26,580 nucleotides of DNA from the NCBI GenBank assembly GCA_000969725.1, contig JXSR01S003703.1; one strand, written 5' to 3'. How positions within the stretch are numbered: position 1 is the stretch's first letter; every line of letters begins with the position of its first letter. The DNA is from Ophiothrix spiculata. Lineage: Eukaryota; Echinodermata; Ophiuroidea; Amphilepidida; Ophiotrichidae. The position numbers and the translations under genes are program-made. Positions 1-11,700 of the stretch are shown in pieces. A model generated the notes under the pieces. That model was not told the DNA's origin. It saw only the letters and a list, made by a program, of their open reading frames with translations, and did no database searches.

Positions 1-828
1 TAATATTATTGTATATATATGTTTGCGCATAAAGGCGTTAAGTTAAATAGAAAATATTTTAATTTTGGCTGAGCAGCGCGAAAGAAAAATTAATGACAAT
101 TCATATTTTGGGACTGTCTCTAATTGTAATGATAAGCTTACCAAACTTATTTGCAAAACGTTCTCCGTGCACCCAAACCAAGATACAAAGTCATTATGTC
201 GATAGCATAACTATAAGATACTATTGGGCAACAGCAGAATTCCCTGCAATATTTCCAATAAATCTACGTGGTTGATGAAATTCCCTGATGATTCAGCTGG
301 TCATTCCGTTCTTGACGAAGCAAAGTTCGTCGCCATATTTTACTGTTTTGATTTAGCCTTTTTAAAGTCTCATATTCTTTTCCGTTATTTATGCGACTTG
401 TCGATGTAAATCACATCGCATTGTACCTAAAAGCCTTGAAACAAGACTAATCTTATTGATTTCTCATAACAAGGACAAAGTTCCCTGTGCTGTATGCATT
501 CCTGTACATACAAAATTGCGATGTCGCCCAGCGCTTAAAAATAATAAAGCAGCGGATTTACAGAAAGCTGGAAAAGAAAAGGTGATTTTAAACTTTAGAT
601 TTTTGCAAAATGTATTTATCTTGTGATATTAGGAACAAAGTCAAAGCCTTATTGATATATCTACTTAAAGTAAATGTCTATTTGGAAAATGTCTTAGTTA
701 GTGTATTGTAAAAAGAGGCGAAAAACTGTCACGGCTGGGCTGTGTCGTCTGCTGAGTCTTGTCACTTGTGTGCATATGTGTAGAGTTATAGTATTTTTAA
801 TAATTAAATTTCTCCGTTCGCGGTTTTT
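1..828. other. Upstream stretch with no recognisable gene
   Basis: AT-rich sequence with only short open frames and no protein similarity I recognise on either strand. No convincing splice-bounded exon was found. It could hold a promoter or a 5' untranslated exon of the downstream SYCP2-like gene, or the 3' end of a neighbouring transcript, but nothing in the sequence demonstrates either. Confidence 0.4.
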
Positions 829-831
829 TTG

Positions 832-1276
832 GAGAACGACGCTTGTTGTTACGGTGGTTTGCGTGAAAGTCGCACGTATTTACAGCGTGTGATTGGCATA
901 ATTCCAGTGCTTGTGAAGCGCGGACGATCGCGCGCGTTACGCTCGACTTAAACAATGCAGTACGCAGGGAAATTTAATAAATGAAAACACTATAAAGCTT
1001 ACAATTTTAGAGAACGACGCTTGTTGCTACCCCTGGAAAAAATCGAGTATACAAAATAGTACAACATTCCTAAGGTGCACATTTGGAACATCATTTAAGC
1101 CTTAGGCTTAGCCTTTAATATATTGTTGTACTATTTTTGTACTCAATTTTGTCCAGGCCAGTGTTTGCGTGAAACTTAGTCAACTCGTTTTTGCACGTAT
1201 TACAGCGCATGATTGGTCTAATTCCAGTGCTTGTGAAGTGCCGATGATTGCGCTCGAGTTGCACGATGCAGTTTGC
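832..1276. repeat. Diverged direct duplication, about 130-bp core, with a third partial copy
   Basis: The block 832-958 recurs at 1010-1276. Both begin gagaacgacgcttgttg and contain cagcg.(t/a)gattgg followed by attccagtgcttgtgaag. A third start of the unit, gagaacgacgctt, occurs at 1390. The second copy is longer because of a 126-bp inserted element (1032-1157) and a further small insertion before gcacgtatt. No coding meaning is evident. Confidence 0.7.
1032..1157. mobile_element. Small MITE-like inverted-repeat element inside the second duplicate
   Basis: The ends are imperfect inverted repeats: the left arm reads CCTGGAAAAAATCGAGTATAC and the right arm, reverse-complemented, reads CCTGGACAAAATTGAGTAC. 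Both continue to tagtacaac. The paralogous block at 843-866 lacks this sequence, so it serves as an approximate empty site. The arms resemble those of the foldback element at 4286-4526 (gagtac, tagtacaa, gcacatttggaacatca), so both probably belong to one family. It has no coding capacity. Confidence 0.6.
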
Positions 1277-1352
1277 ATTGCCTGGCATTGGCCATACCCA
1301 TGAAGCATGACCATGCATGGATGATCATGGGCCATGGCAATGCCAATGCCAT
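1270..1352. repeat. Imperfect palindrome rich in ggccat/atggcc
   Basis: The stretch around tgcctggcattggccat is mirrored by atgggccatggcaatgcc about 35 bp later, giving an imperfect hairpin. Open frames over this stretch are simple by-products. The function is unknown. Confidence 0.35.
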
Positions 1353-1528
1353 GATTGCTTTCGGAAGTTTTTCTGCGGCAGGGTTTTTGGAGAACGACGC
1401 TTTAATTGTTGCTAGGCAAGCTCAAATGGGGGAAAGCGGACCTACGGCAACAGTGACCGTATGTCAAAATACGTCATCTACTCTAGCTAGGACCAGAGAC
1501 AGAGTGCATAGTCACTATACCTTCAAAA

Positions 1529-2755
1529 TAGGCATGTCCATCAAATTTTACAAACTTTTAAAAACATTTGGAATGTCTTTCATTGGAAAGATCATCAAAT
1601 TTCCTAAGTTTAAAATGAGGGGTCAACCAATGTTCAAAATTAAGAAAGTTACAGCGAAAAATGTGTTGTTTGAAATGACAGAAAAAAATTACCCTCTAGT
1701 GTGGCAACACTGTACTGGGACTTGGAGCCCAATTGGGTGATTTAAATTTTTAGGAAAAAATTAACTTGTTTTGATTTTTATGACTCTAAATTGAGCTAAT
1801 AATATGCAAAATAGAATGTAAAATGGCACTTGAAAATTTTCAAGACAATTTAAAATCAATTTCTATACCAATTATAGCAATAAATGTTGCCAGTTTTGTC
1901 ACCCAATTTTAAACCCACCCAAGCTCAATTGAAGAAAAACACAAAATTTGGTTGGAGCTTTTTCGTCGAGAGTTGTAATTTTTTTTCAATTGGCAATGTC
2001 ACCATTGACATTGTAAAGCTGATATTGAATGGCTACAATCCAACATTAGAGGCTAAGATCTCTGAAGAAAGTGTTGTTTTGAAATGTTTATTTCAAGTTT
2101 TTGCTGTTGAATTCGGAAGCATAAACTTTACAAAAAGTGACTCATATTTGCCCTCAAATTTCACTTTTTTAACTTTGACAATACAGCAAACAAATATAGT
2201 AGAGAAGTAAATTACTTTCTACACTACAATAATCATGTGAAAGTAGTAACCTCGGTGATTGCAAAACTAAGAAATTTTGACTTGAATTGTCCATGTCACA
2301 TTTGGGCTGTTATATTGTAAAATTAGCAGGTGTACACACTTGCAAATGGATGCCAACTTTTTCACCTCACTAGCCAATGGGGCTTCTTACAAAAGTATAT
2401 CATCTCTCTAGGATCAGAGATAGGCATGTTCATAAAAATTTAAAAATCATTTTGTTGAGTTAGATGGAGAGATATTCTAATTCCCTCCAAAAATGAGTGG
2501 TCAACCCTCTGAAGAAATGGTGATGTTGTTGGTGAAAAACGGGTCCTTAAATATCCTCAAATTTGGCAAAAATTTCGGACCCTGGGCTGGCATTGCAATT
2601 GACTGTGTACTGTTCTGTGTCAAGACCCATTTGTTCACCACGAAGGAACATTTTACAAAAAAGCGCTTCCATTTCATGAAATTTGGCTGTTACTATCAGA
2701 TATGTTATGTATCAAGGATTTGAGACCCACATTTTTTACTCAAAACTATTAACAT
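1529..2755. repeat. Tandem duplication copy 1, about 1.2 kb
   Basis: Three successive blocks (about 1529-1720, 1945-2390 and 2430-2755) recur in the same order at 2763-4723. Shared landmarks include ggaatgtctttcattggaaa, ggagctttttcgtcgagag, tgaatggctacaatc, cacatttgggctgt, ccaatggggcttcttac and tatcaaggatttgagaccc. No conserved reading frame runs across the unit, so it looks like non-coding repeated DNA, possibly a dispersed repeat family. It is the uninterrupted reference copy for the insertions in copy 2. Confidence 0.8.
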
Positions 2756-3020
2756 TTAGTAGGCGTGTCCATCAAATTTTAAACACTTTTAAATAAATTT
2801 GGAATGTCTTTCATTGGAAAGATCATCAAATTTCCTAAATGAGGGGTTAACCATAATCTAACGTTCAAAACTAAGAAAGTTATGTACAGCAAAAAATGTG
2901 TTGTTTGAAATGACAGGAAAAAGTTACCCTCTAGCATGGCCATCGTTGTCTGGTGGAGCTTTTTCGTCGAGAGTTTTTTTCAAACGGCAATGTCACCATT
3001 GTCATTTGTATTAAGATGAT

Positions 3021-3531
3021 ATAGACCTTTTCAAAACACGACTATCCGAGAATTTCCGAAGCTGATTTTACACTTTCCGGCAATTGCCGAAAGAAAAGTG
3101 ACTCTTCAACACAATAACCAGAATGTTAGGTTCGCGTTCTCGTTAATTGGTTGCGTACGAATTCGAACTTGGAATTAGCGTCAGCACTACAGAGTCACTT
3201 TCAATTTGATCGCCCTGATGCAACTTCAAATCGTAAGCTTAATCAGCGCAGATCAGCCGATTTCAAATGGAAATTTCACTCTTTATGTCGGTGAGCTTAT
3301 GGTACCATCGGCGAAAAGTTGTTCAGAATGAGTGTATCTAATATTGTATGGGTCTGGTTCTATTTATTTTTCACTTGTATTGCACTGAAATGCGGGTGAT
3401 TTTTCGGACTTTTTTTGTTGACAATTGTTGACAAAATCGTGCATACTAATGAGCTTGTACGTGATTGGTTAAAAAAATGGCCATGTGATCAATGTTCCGG
3501 AGATTTCCGAATGGATTTTGAAAAGGTCTAT
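3021..3531. mobile_element. 511-bp MITE with 16-bp perfect terminal inverted repeats
   Basis: The left end ATAGACCTTTTCAAAA is exactly the reverse complement of the right end at 3516-3531. Weaker similarity continues inward (tccgagaatttccga against ttcggaaatctccgg). In copy 1 of the surrounding duplication the same place reads gatattgaatgg, while here gatat is followed by the element and then attgaatgg. This is consistent with a 2-bp AT (or 3-bp TAT) target duplication. There is no open frame for a transposase, so it is non-autonomous. The superfamily is unresolved; the TSD is too short and palindromic to choose. Confidence 0.8.
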
Positions 3532-3916
3532 TGAATGGCTACAATCTAACATTAGAGGCTAAGATCTCTGAAGAAAGTGTTGTTTTGAAATGTTTTATTT
3601 CAAGTTTTTGCTGTTGAATTCAGAAGCCTAAACTTCACAAAAAATGGCAAACAATTGCCATCAAAATTCACTTTTTTAACTTTGACAATACAGCAAACAA
3701 ATACAGTAGAGAAGTAAATTAGTTTCTAAACTACAATAATCATGTGAAAGTAGTAACCTCGGTGGTTGCAAAACTAAGACATTTTGATTTGAATTGGACA
3801 TGTCACATTTGGGCTGTAATTAATATAAAATTAGCTTGTGTAAGCACTTGCAAATTGATGCCAACTTTTTCAGAAAAAAGCATCCTCATTACACTAGCCA
3901 ATGGGGCTTCTTACAT

Positions 3917-4800
3917 TTAGGCATTAAAAATCAACTTTTTCTGATTGGCCACAGTTTTTTGCAAAAGAGCGAGCCCTCTAGAGGCCAATTTGAGCCCACC
4001 ACTACCAGAGAGCTCATCTAGATGCTGAAAAGGCTTTGATGAGAATAAGCGTAGAAGTAGAAGTACGTCATTCGCAGCAAATTTAGGCATAGTTCTTAAA
4101 AATTTAAAAATCATTTGTTTTCATCGTCACAAAATGATGTTAGATGGAAAGTCTGATATTTTAATTCCCTTCAAAATGAGGGGTCAACCATCTGAAACTG
4201 TGAAAAAACAGTGGTGAAGTTGTGGGAGAAAAACGGGTCCTGCTCCTGAAATTTCCCCAAATTTGCCCAAAAATTGTGACCCTGGCAGTCCTCCCTTGAG
4301 AAAATTGAGTACAATTCTAGTACAAGATTGGAATGTGCACATTTGGAACATCAATGTCATCATTCGAGTACCGTACACTTTAAGTACAATTCTAGTACAT
4401 AATTAAAATGTGTACTAGAATTGTACTTAAAGTGTCCTCGACCTCGAATGATGTTCCAAATTACAAATATGTGCACATTCCAAACTTGTACTTGATTTGT
4501 ACTAGCATTGTACTCGATTTCAACCAGAGCTGGTATCTGCCATTGACTGTGTACTGTGGCTGTTCTATGACTGTAAAGACCCATTTTTTCACCACGAAGG
4601 AGCATTTTACAAAGATACAAAGAAGCACTTCCATTTGATGAAATTTGGCTTTTACTATCAGATGTTATGTATCAAGGATTTGAGACCCACATTTTTTACT
4701 GAAAACTATTCACATTTACTAGGGCTAGGCAAATTAGGGATTAAAAATCAACTTCTGATTTTCCCACAATTTTTTGCAAAAGGGTTAGCCCTCTATTTAT
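3917..4800. repeat. Short direct repeat of a block ending copy 2
   Basis: A roughly 65-bp block at 3920-3985 (attaaaaatcaac, then ttctgatt, ttttttgcaaaag, gccctcta) recurs at 4738-4800. It may mark a third, truncated unit of the tandem duplication. No gene is seen between 4800 and 5335. Confidence 0.5.
4286..4526. mobile_element. Foldback element built of gtacaattctagtac repeats
   Basis: The two arms are long imperfect inverted repeats centred near 4405. The centre is almost perfectly palindromic (actttaagtacaattctag mirrored by ctagaattgtacttaaagt). Outer blocks ttgagtacaa and ggaatgtgcaca are mirrored on the other side. The host sequence ccctgg-ggctggcattg of copy 1 (2580-2600) is split here between ccctgg and gagctggtat, giving approximate edges. 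No coding capacity. Confidence 0.65.
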
Positions 4801-4873
4801 TGTTTGTAGTGATTACGCAGTCGTCTCCATAACGCGAGCATAGTTTTCAAGGTGAAAACGATCCGCGTCTACC

Positions 4874-4887
4874 GGGGGGGGGGGGGG
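4874..4887. repeat. G homopolymer, 14 bp
   Basis: An uninterrupted run of 14 G preceded by acc. Such runs are prone to sequencing error, so the exact length is uncertain. The flanks carry no gene. Confidence 0.85.
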
Positions 4888-4999
4888 TTCTTTAAAAAAA
4901 ATTGTACGGGGATGCTCAAAGTAGATTTCAGAATTTTGACCATCTCTATACCTCAAAAAGCGTGATTTTGAGACCCATCTCTATACCATTTTTCTAGAA

Positions 5000-5032
5000 A
5001 AAGCACCCAATTTAGGGCACATTGGGTGCTTT
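5000..5032. repeat. Perfect 12-bp stem hairpin
   Basis: AAAGCACCCAAT at 5000-5011 is the exact reverse complement of 5021-5032, with a 9-nt loop. It lies in a stretch rich in accc/gaccc words that looks like an old dispersed repeat. No T-tract follows in either orientation that would suggest a Pol III terminator. Confidence 0.6.
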
Positions 5033-5335
5033 CTTTGCAAAATTTTCCATTGAGTCTGTGACGAAAACCCACCCATCAATATACCAAAAATTACAAAAAT
5101 GCACCCCAAAACCTTTGAGCACCCACGTATACCATTTGTCAGTAAGAACCCCAAAAAAACCCAGGGCCAAAAATAACCTTAAGTTACAGGCAATAAGGCA
5201 ATTTGCCATGGGTGCACATGTAACAGGTATGTAATGCCTTGGTGCCCTTTTAAAATTGGCTAAAATTGCCTGCCCGCCCTAAAACCTTATTTTGAGCCCT
5301 GAATCCTGAAGAATTTTATATTGACTGATTAATTT

Positions 5336-5565
5336 GAGGAGCATGTGTGGCCAAGTGGATATCTAATGTCCATCTAATATAATTGTGATTTCGAGCCTCG
5401 CTCGTGTCAGTGTGTTGTGTTCTTGGGCAAGGCACTTAATCCTCATTGCCTGTGGTAGGGTTGGGTTGGATGTTTGTAAAAGTGTATCAGTGTGGCAATA
5501 TTGGCGCTGATTTGGCTGCAGCCTACTCAAATTGAATTGTGTTTGTTTAAATAATAATGTAAAAA
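5336..5565 (+). mobile_element. tRNA-derived SINE
   Basis: A tRNA-like head contains an A box (TGGCCAAGTGG, 5348-5358) and a B box (GATTTCGAGCC, 5387-5397). It is followed by a body with cttgggcaaggcacttaatcc (5432-5452), a phrase typical of tRNA-derived SINE bodies. The 3' part ends in an A/T-rich tail with aataataatg. Spacing between boxes fits a Pol III internal promoter. It lies about 100 bp before the first coding exon of the SYCP2-like gene. The anticodon region does not form a clean tRNA, so a functional tRNA gene is unlikely. Confidence 0.75.
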
Positions 5566-5646
5566 TTCTAGCAATTTGACCTGCGGGTCACGATTAAAGT
5601 TTGAAATAAACCGTATTCTTATTATTAGATTAATCATTATTTTCAG

Positions 5647-5718
5647 ATTTCTGGGTGTATGTGAGGCAAAATGCCTGTAAGGTCAACCACTAAAGATGAA
5701 GGAGGGTCTCTGGAAATG
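5647..5718 (+). CDS. SYCP2: SYCP2-like exon 1 of coding sequence (ATG at 5671)
   Basis: Codes residues 1-16, beginning MPVRSTTKDEGG. The MPVR start matches the MPIR start of vertebrate SYCP2 as I remember it, which supports this ATG. The exon probably begins at 5647 after attattttcag, so 5647-5670 would be 5' untranslated and a further non-coding exon would lie upstream. The donor is ATG|gtaagt. Intron 1 (5719-6663) is phase 0. Confidence 0.75.
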
Positions 5719-8700
5719 GTAAGTTTGTGAAAATTACACTTTATAGTCAATTATATACTGTATTAATAAATTTAAGCGTGTTAACTGATACCCTATGCCA
5801 TTATTTCAAATAGTTTCAACCATCTTGAGAAAAACATGTAAATAGTTCTTTTGATAAGACTATTTACAGGTTTTAAAAGACTATTTACAGGTTTTGAAAG
5901 ACTTACAGGTTTTCTGCGTAATTTATAGCCGCGTCACTTTCACGTATGGACTTATGCGCGCAACAAACTTAGACGCGCAAGCCAATACGCACATTAACCT
6001 ATTGCTTGCATTCATGGTTATAGCATTTTGTTCGTGTTTTTAAAAAAAATAAGATTAATTAAATTAGGCCATCGGGCATGTAAAAATTATGTACAATTTA
6101 TTAATACAGTATATGAAACAAATATATACTGACATTTTCAGATCTCTGGATTAAAACTAGGTAATTACATATTGGGTGCAAATTTTTGTCAGTTAATAAA
6201 GGAATTTCAAGAACACATGTATCTATCTTTGATCCTATAGGACCTTTCACATTGAAAGTGATCTCCATATATATTGCATAAGAACATATAGTCATGACAA
6301 ATACAGGCACAAATATTTATTTTTCGGACAAAAAATATGGACATGGCCTATTTTGAATCTGTTTGATCCAAAATTTACAAAATTTGTCTTCATAAATGAC
6401 AAAGTCAGCCAAGAAGTATATGGATTTGCAACCGTATGGCTTGGTTTGATGCAACTTAATTGGGAATATGTGTGCCAACAATATATGCGATTGACCTATG
6501 TGATTAAGGTTATTTTAAAATACTCTATACTGCTTTATAAGCTTATGCATAACTTGGACTTTTGAATAATGGGATTCAAAGGATGGGTGTCATCCAAGTG
6601 TTAAATGTTTTAGATTTTTAAAAGTTTTTAAATCACTCATTTTTTTCCTTATCATTGTTGTAGTTGCAGCTTGAGTCAGTGGTGCTAAGCAATGCCAAAG
6701 GACAGAATTACTTCACCGCTTTGCAGAACTGGCTGATAAGTCAGCAAAATGAAAATGCAACTCCACAAAAATGCAGTGCTGAAATGATGAAGAAAGTTAT
6801 TACATCCATTCAAAAGGTATGGGTATTTGATAAATTCAACATCAACCCCAAACTTTTTTCAAAGGATTTCAAGATTTTTGCCTCATTTGAAGTGTTAGCC
6901 TTATTGAAGGCTGCAGACCAAGTTTCATCGTCAAAATCAACCCTATATTTTTCTCATAGTTGATGACAACAACAAATACTGCCCTCTTAAGTTGAAATAT
7001 TAAAGCTGTCTTTAAGTATATAACTGTTATTATCGAACATATAAAGTTTATGTACCGTCAATTATGGTATGAGTTTTTTCTCCTGACGCGCCATCTATGA
7101 TCCTGATGTGATAAAAACTTCAATCTACTAAACTCTACATGAAGCTAACTGCTAAAATCTTTTTTGATGCAATAGGGCCTATTAGATATTTACTTCAAAA
7201 ATTTAATTTGTGATAAAACAAATTAAATATTGAAATAGTCTACAATAGGGCTTATTCTACATTTTAAGAGAATCTTACTGAACTGCTTTTCTTTATGTGA
7301 ACCCTGAAGTTATCGTACTGGATGAGGCAGCATTTGTTTGTCTCTTATTGCGTTTTCTGTCAGCACTCTCTTTATTATCTTCATTTGATAGGAATTACAA
7401 TGTATGCATTTTCAAGAAGTCATGGTAATGGTGTCAGCAGTCCAGCATGTTGCAAAATTTCAAGATTTTCCAGCTGGTCTTCCTATTTTACTATCTTGTG
7501 GACTGGTAGAAATTATTGGTAAGTTCGGTACTTGAAGATTATTGTAACATGTTAAATTTTACCCCATTTATTTACATTGCAAAATAAATTTACAATTTTT
7601 TATCATGAACAAGCCGGGGTTCAAACCAGGAACCTACTGATTCAGAGGTGATTGATCATGATCACGCTGATGAACAGGCTATGATAAGGATTCCATCAGA
7701 TCTATACACTGCATAGATTATACATTTACAGTGCCGTAACTGGAAGGGTGCAGGAGAGGGCAATACCACCCCTTACACAGGCCTTGTTCTTCCTGATCAT
7801 GCTCCTTACTAAATTGCCAAATTTACTTCATTAATTTACTAAATCAACACTAAATGCCTCATATTTTTAGGAATCAAGACTCTTTAAAAACTAGGGAAAA
7901 GTTAAACCTGCAACCAAAAGTTCAAAAAGGGATGGATGGCAACTCAATTTAAAATTCTTTGTTTGGGTTGACCTATAACAAATTTCAGAGGTGAGCACAT
8001 TGATAAATTAGCAAGATGTGACCTGCCCCATTAGGTCTATTAACAGTAGAAGTGATGTCATAATTGGGGGTTAACTTCCTAGGATACATCAATTTCAATC
8101 TCCATGCAAAGAGTACTGAATCGCCAAAGAAGCATTATTATCATTGTGAGTATAGTTTAACCCACGGGTTCTCAACTTGTCCTCACAATGTGCCACATAA
8201 ATGAAAAACTTTGTAGGGATAAGCGCCAAACTTGCCTATTCCTCAGAGAATTTCTAATGAATTTCTTTGTTTTTTAGAGAGTGTCAAAGCGCCAATCAGT
8301 ACTTGTCAAAGTGCCAAATTTGGTGCTCGCGCCACTAGTTGAGAATCCCTGGTTTAACCCGGCTATTGTAGTCTTTATGTTATCACATCTACAGAGACTT
8401 ATATGTGTGACAGTCTAGTCCAGTTGTAAACTGTTTTCATTCATGATCGTGATCTGTTGTCTAATTCATTTTTCCCTGATGCAGTGTACGCCTTCCAAGT
8501 TGCCCAAACACACATCTCAAAGTGCAGTCAGAATTTGAAACAAGGAACTGCTGCTGATCAACTAATGGAGACAATTCTTGAAACAGTAAATGTAAGTTAT
8601 CATTGCTGAATGGCTTTTTAAAAGTGAAAACACAAATTCCCAAATATTATCTTAAAACAATGACCTTGCCAATAAAGAATAGAAGCCTCAAGTTGCAACC

Positions 8701-11700
8701 CTTATTGATTGAACTTGCACAGTTTTGATATGCATTTTAAGGCTGTATTTATACTTTTTTGTGAGTGACCATATAATTGTGCCATATGTTTTCAGCAAGC
8801 ATCCGCTAATAATTCAATATCTATTCTTATTTACATTACAATACATTTTATTTGAGGAGATGAAATATATATTTTACATGATCAATAAATAATCTCAAAA
8901 TATATGGAGTAGTTATTGATTTCACATCATTAAACCAGCGTTATTTAGAGCTCTATTTAGAAAATACATTGGAAGCTATTGGAAATGTTTAAGAGCAAGT
9001 ACTTGTCTCACCATATAAATATTGCACATGAAAAAGTAAAAAAACGACCCTCACTGCAACATGCTCGGAGTGAACAATGAACTTACATAGGGCTGCAGGG
9101 GAGCGTGGCCAAGCGGTGAGAGAGAGCACTTGACTCATAATACAGAGATTGATGGATCGAGCTTGGTTGGACCTGCTCCTTGTTTCCTTGAGCAAGAAAC
9201 TTTATTTACTCTAACTGCTCCGTGGTTTGGTAGTCTCGCCAAGCCGTTGATCCACTTTTGCAAATTTGACTCCAGAAATGGTGTGTTTCAAAGTATCTGA
9301 TCCAGATCCACGTTAAGCGGTTGATCCACTTTTGCATTTGACTCCAGAATTTGGGTGTTGCTAAGTATCTGATCCAGATCCAGATCTATATCCTGAGTAA
9401 TCCTGAGTTTTTTCAGCTTTCCAAGCAGATTCTGATGCACTGTATTTGTTCCATTTAGTGCCAATGCTGTAATTATCAACCACTTTGAATCTAGTGTTTC
9501 ATTCCCAGATAATTTTGAACAAGGTGAGGATGTCAAACAGTTTGGGATCGTAGACCGGATTTTAAAAGGATGAAAAAAATAAATATTTTGCAACAGAATT
9601 TGAAGGTTCAAGGGAGTAATTTAAAGCTCCAAAAAAGTAAACAATTCTCCATCCTTTTGCAAAAACTACTTCGAGTTATAATTTCCTTGCATTTTCTTGT
9701 ACAGGACATCTCTGATTATAGTGCAGAAGGGAAGAGGTTGACTGTTGTGAAATTTACAGATAAATTGATGGATCTTATTGTAGATGACAGGAAGATCTTC
9801 AAATTACGAATGGAGGTAAAAATTTATTTATTTTTGACTGTAAAGTGTGAGCTGCCAAATGTTTTAATTACCAGAATTTTAAAGAAACTGTACATTAGCA
9901 TGGGTAAATAGAGCTCAAACGATACACGCTAGTACACAAGACCAGAACTGATGCAAACGTATTTCTAATAGGCCTATATATAAATAGATAGACATTAGCA
10001 ACAGTTCTGCTCATGTACATTGGTTAGCTCGTTAATTGTCTACTTGGTTGTAATGTGTACCGTGACTGCTCTTTGAAGCCGCGTTCAGACGGTAGGACTT
10101 AAGTTGCTTATGACCGGTCATAACTTGTGTCGGTAATACTGCCCTACCATGACAAAAGGAAGTAAGTGACATTTTTTACGAAATGCTGTTTTATAATTTC
10201 CGCCAAACAAAAGTAGGAGTCAGTTAGGTCACCAGAAAATCAAAAAATTTCATGTTGGAAACTTCAGCCACGTTCAGGCGGTCGGACATAAGTTGCTTGT
10301 GACCGGTCAGAAGTTGTGTCGGTAATAGCGTCGGACATAAATTTGCAGTGAGAACAATAGTCGGATCTAACTCTATCGGGTATAGCGCGACTTATATCCG
10401 ACGCATTTATACCCGATGAAGACCAGACATAAGTCCGGTCATAAGAATGCAAATGAGGATAATGAGCTTTATTCCGTTGTTGAGTACCCTGTTATATGTG
10501 CGGCAGAGCATGCCATTGTATTCAATTGGCTCATTTGCATTCTTTGGAGTAGAAAATGATAGCGCTACCAGTTGTTACCGGTAAATTCAGTCTCGAAGTG
10601 TTACGTGTAATCCGATTATCACTCTAACAACTAGTTCACGCTTTCTGATTTTGAACCATGATCGAACTGATCACCATATAAAAGTATAGCATACACCGAT
10701 GTCAAGGAATGTGCGTAAACCAGTTACTGGGGAAGTTACATAACCACTACGATACTGAATAAAACAGCATTTCGTAAAACATGTCACTTACGTCCTTTAG
10801 TCGTGCTAGGGCAGTATTACCGACACAAGTTATGACCGGTCATAAGCAACTTAAGTCCGACCATCTGAACGCTGCTTGATTTGTGTCAAATTTTAAATGT
10901 TGACATTATGTACCACGATTGAATAACAATAGATTGAGAGTTTTTTTCTTTCTTTTTTTGTCATTTGGGTTCACTTATTGTATCATATTTTGACATTTTG
11001 AACCAGAAATTGAATGATATTCAGGTATTAAATTGAGTTTAGATATTTGACATCCGGGTTAACTGTTGTGTCATATTTCAACATTTTTAAACAGAGATTG
11101 AATACAGGCATGATAATTTTCAGATAATTATCTGATTTCAGATATTTTGCCATCCAAAATCATCCAAATTCAGATAATTTGGGGCTTTATTTAACCTTTT
11201 TAGTGTTTTTGGGTTACATTTTACCAAATTCAGATATTTTCATGAAAAATCATTCTCATGCCTGTGAATAGTTTTCAAAAAAAGAAGATATCTGGACCTT
11301 CCAATCATACCAATAGGATGTTTGTAGAGTTTGTCATGAGAGGTATTAGTGATGAAACATAGCACAATTAGCAGACCTCATCCCGATTTTGAATTTCAGA
11401 TATGTTTTATCGCTAATACCTTTCAAGATATCACCTGTACAAAAAAATTTATTTAGAAGCAAGGCATGATGAGAAGGGCCCAATTTCTTCTTTTGTTTTA
11501 AGTATCAGAGTAAGCTCCAATTTTGTTATTTCGGTTCACTATTTGTGTCATATTTTAAAATTTTGAAGCAAAGATTGAATAATATTCTAGTATCAGATTG
11601 AGTTCAGATTTTTGTCATAGGTTGGGTTTCCTATTTGAATAATATTCAAGTATCCTATTGAGTTAAGATATTTTTTTGGGGTGGGGGTGTTTCATTATTC

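Larger units (their letters stand above)
2763..4723. repeat. Tandem duplication copy 2, interrupted by two elements
   Basis: Same block order as copy 1. It is about 1.96 kb long because it contains a 511-bp TIR element (3021-3531) and a 241-bp foldback element (4286-4526). Subtracting these leaves about 1.2 kb, the length of copy 1. The copies differ by many substitutions and small indels, so the duplication is not recent. Confidence 0.8.

Noticed and set aside
1273-1740. 155-codon open frame
   Set aside because: It runs across a palindrome and into the tandem duplication. The duplicated part at 2763-2945 does not keep the frame, and no protein family is recognisable.
1884-2210. 108-codon open frame in the duplicated unit
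   Set aside because: The matching stretch of copy 2 has indels and a 511-bp insertion, and the frame is not conserved between copies.
9098-9190. Functional tRNA gene
   Set aside because: A and B boxes are present, but the anticodon arm does not fold properly and a SINE body follows.
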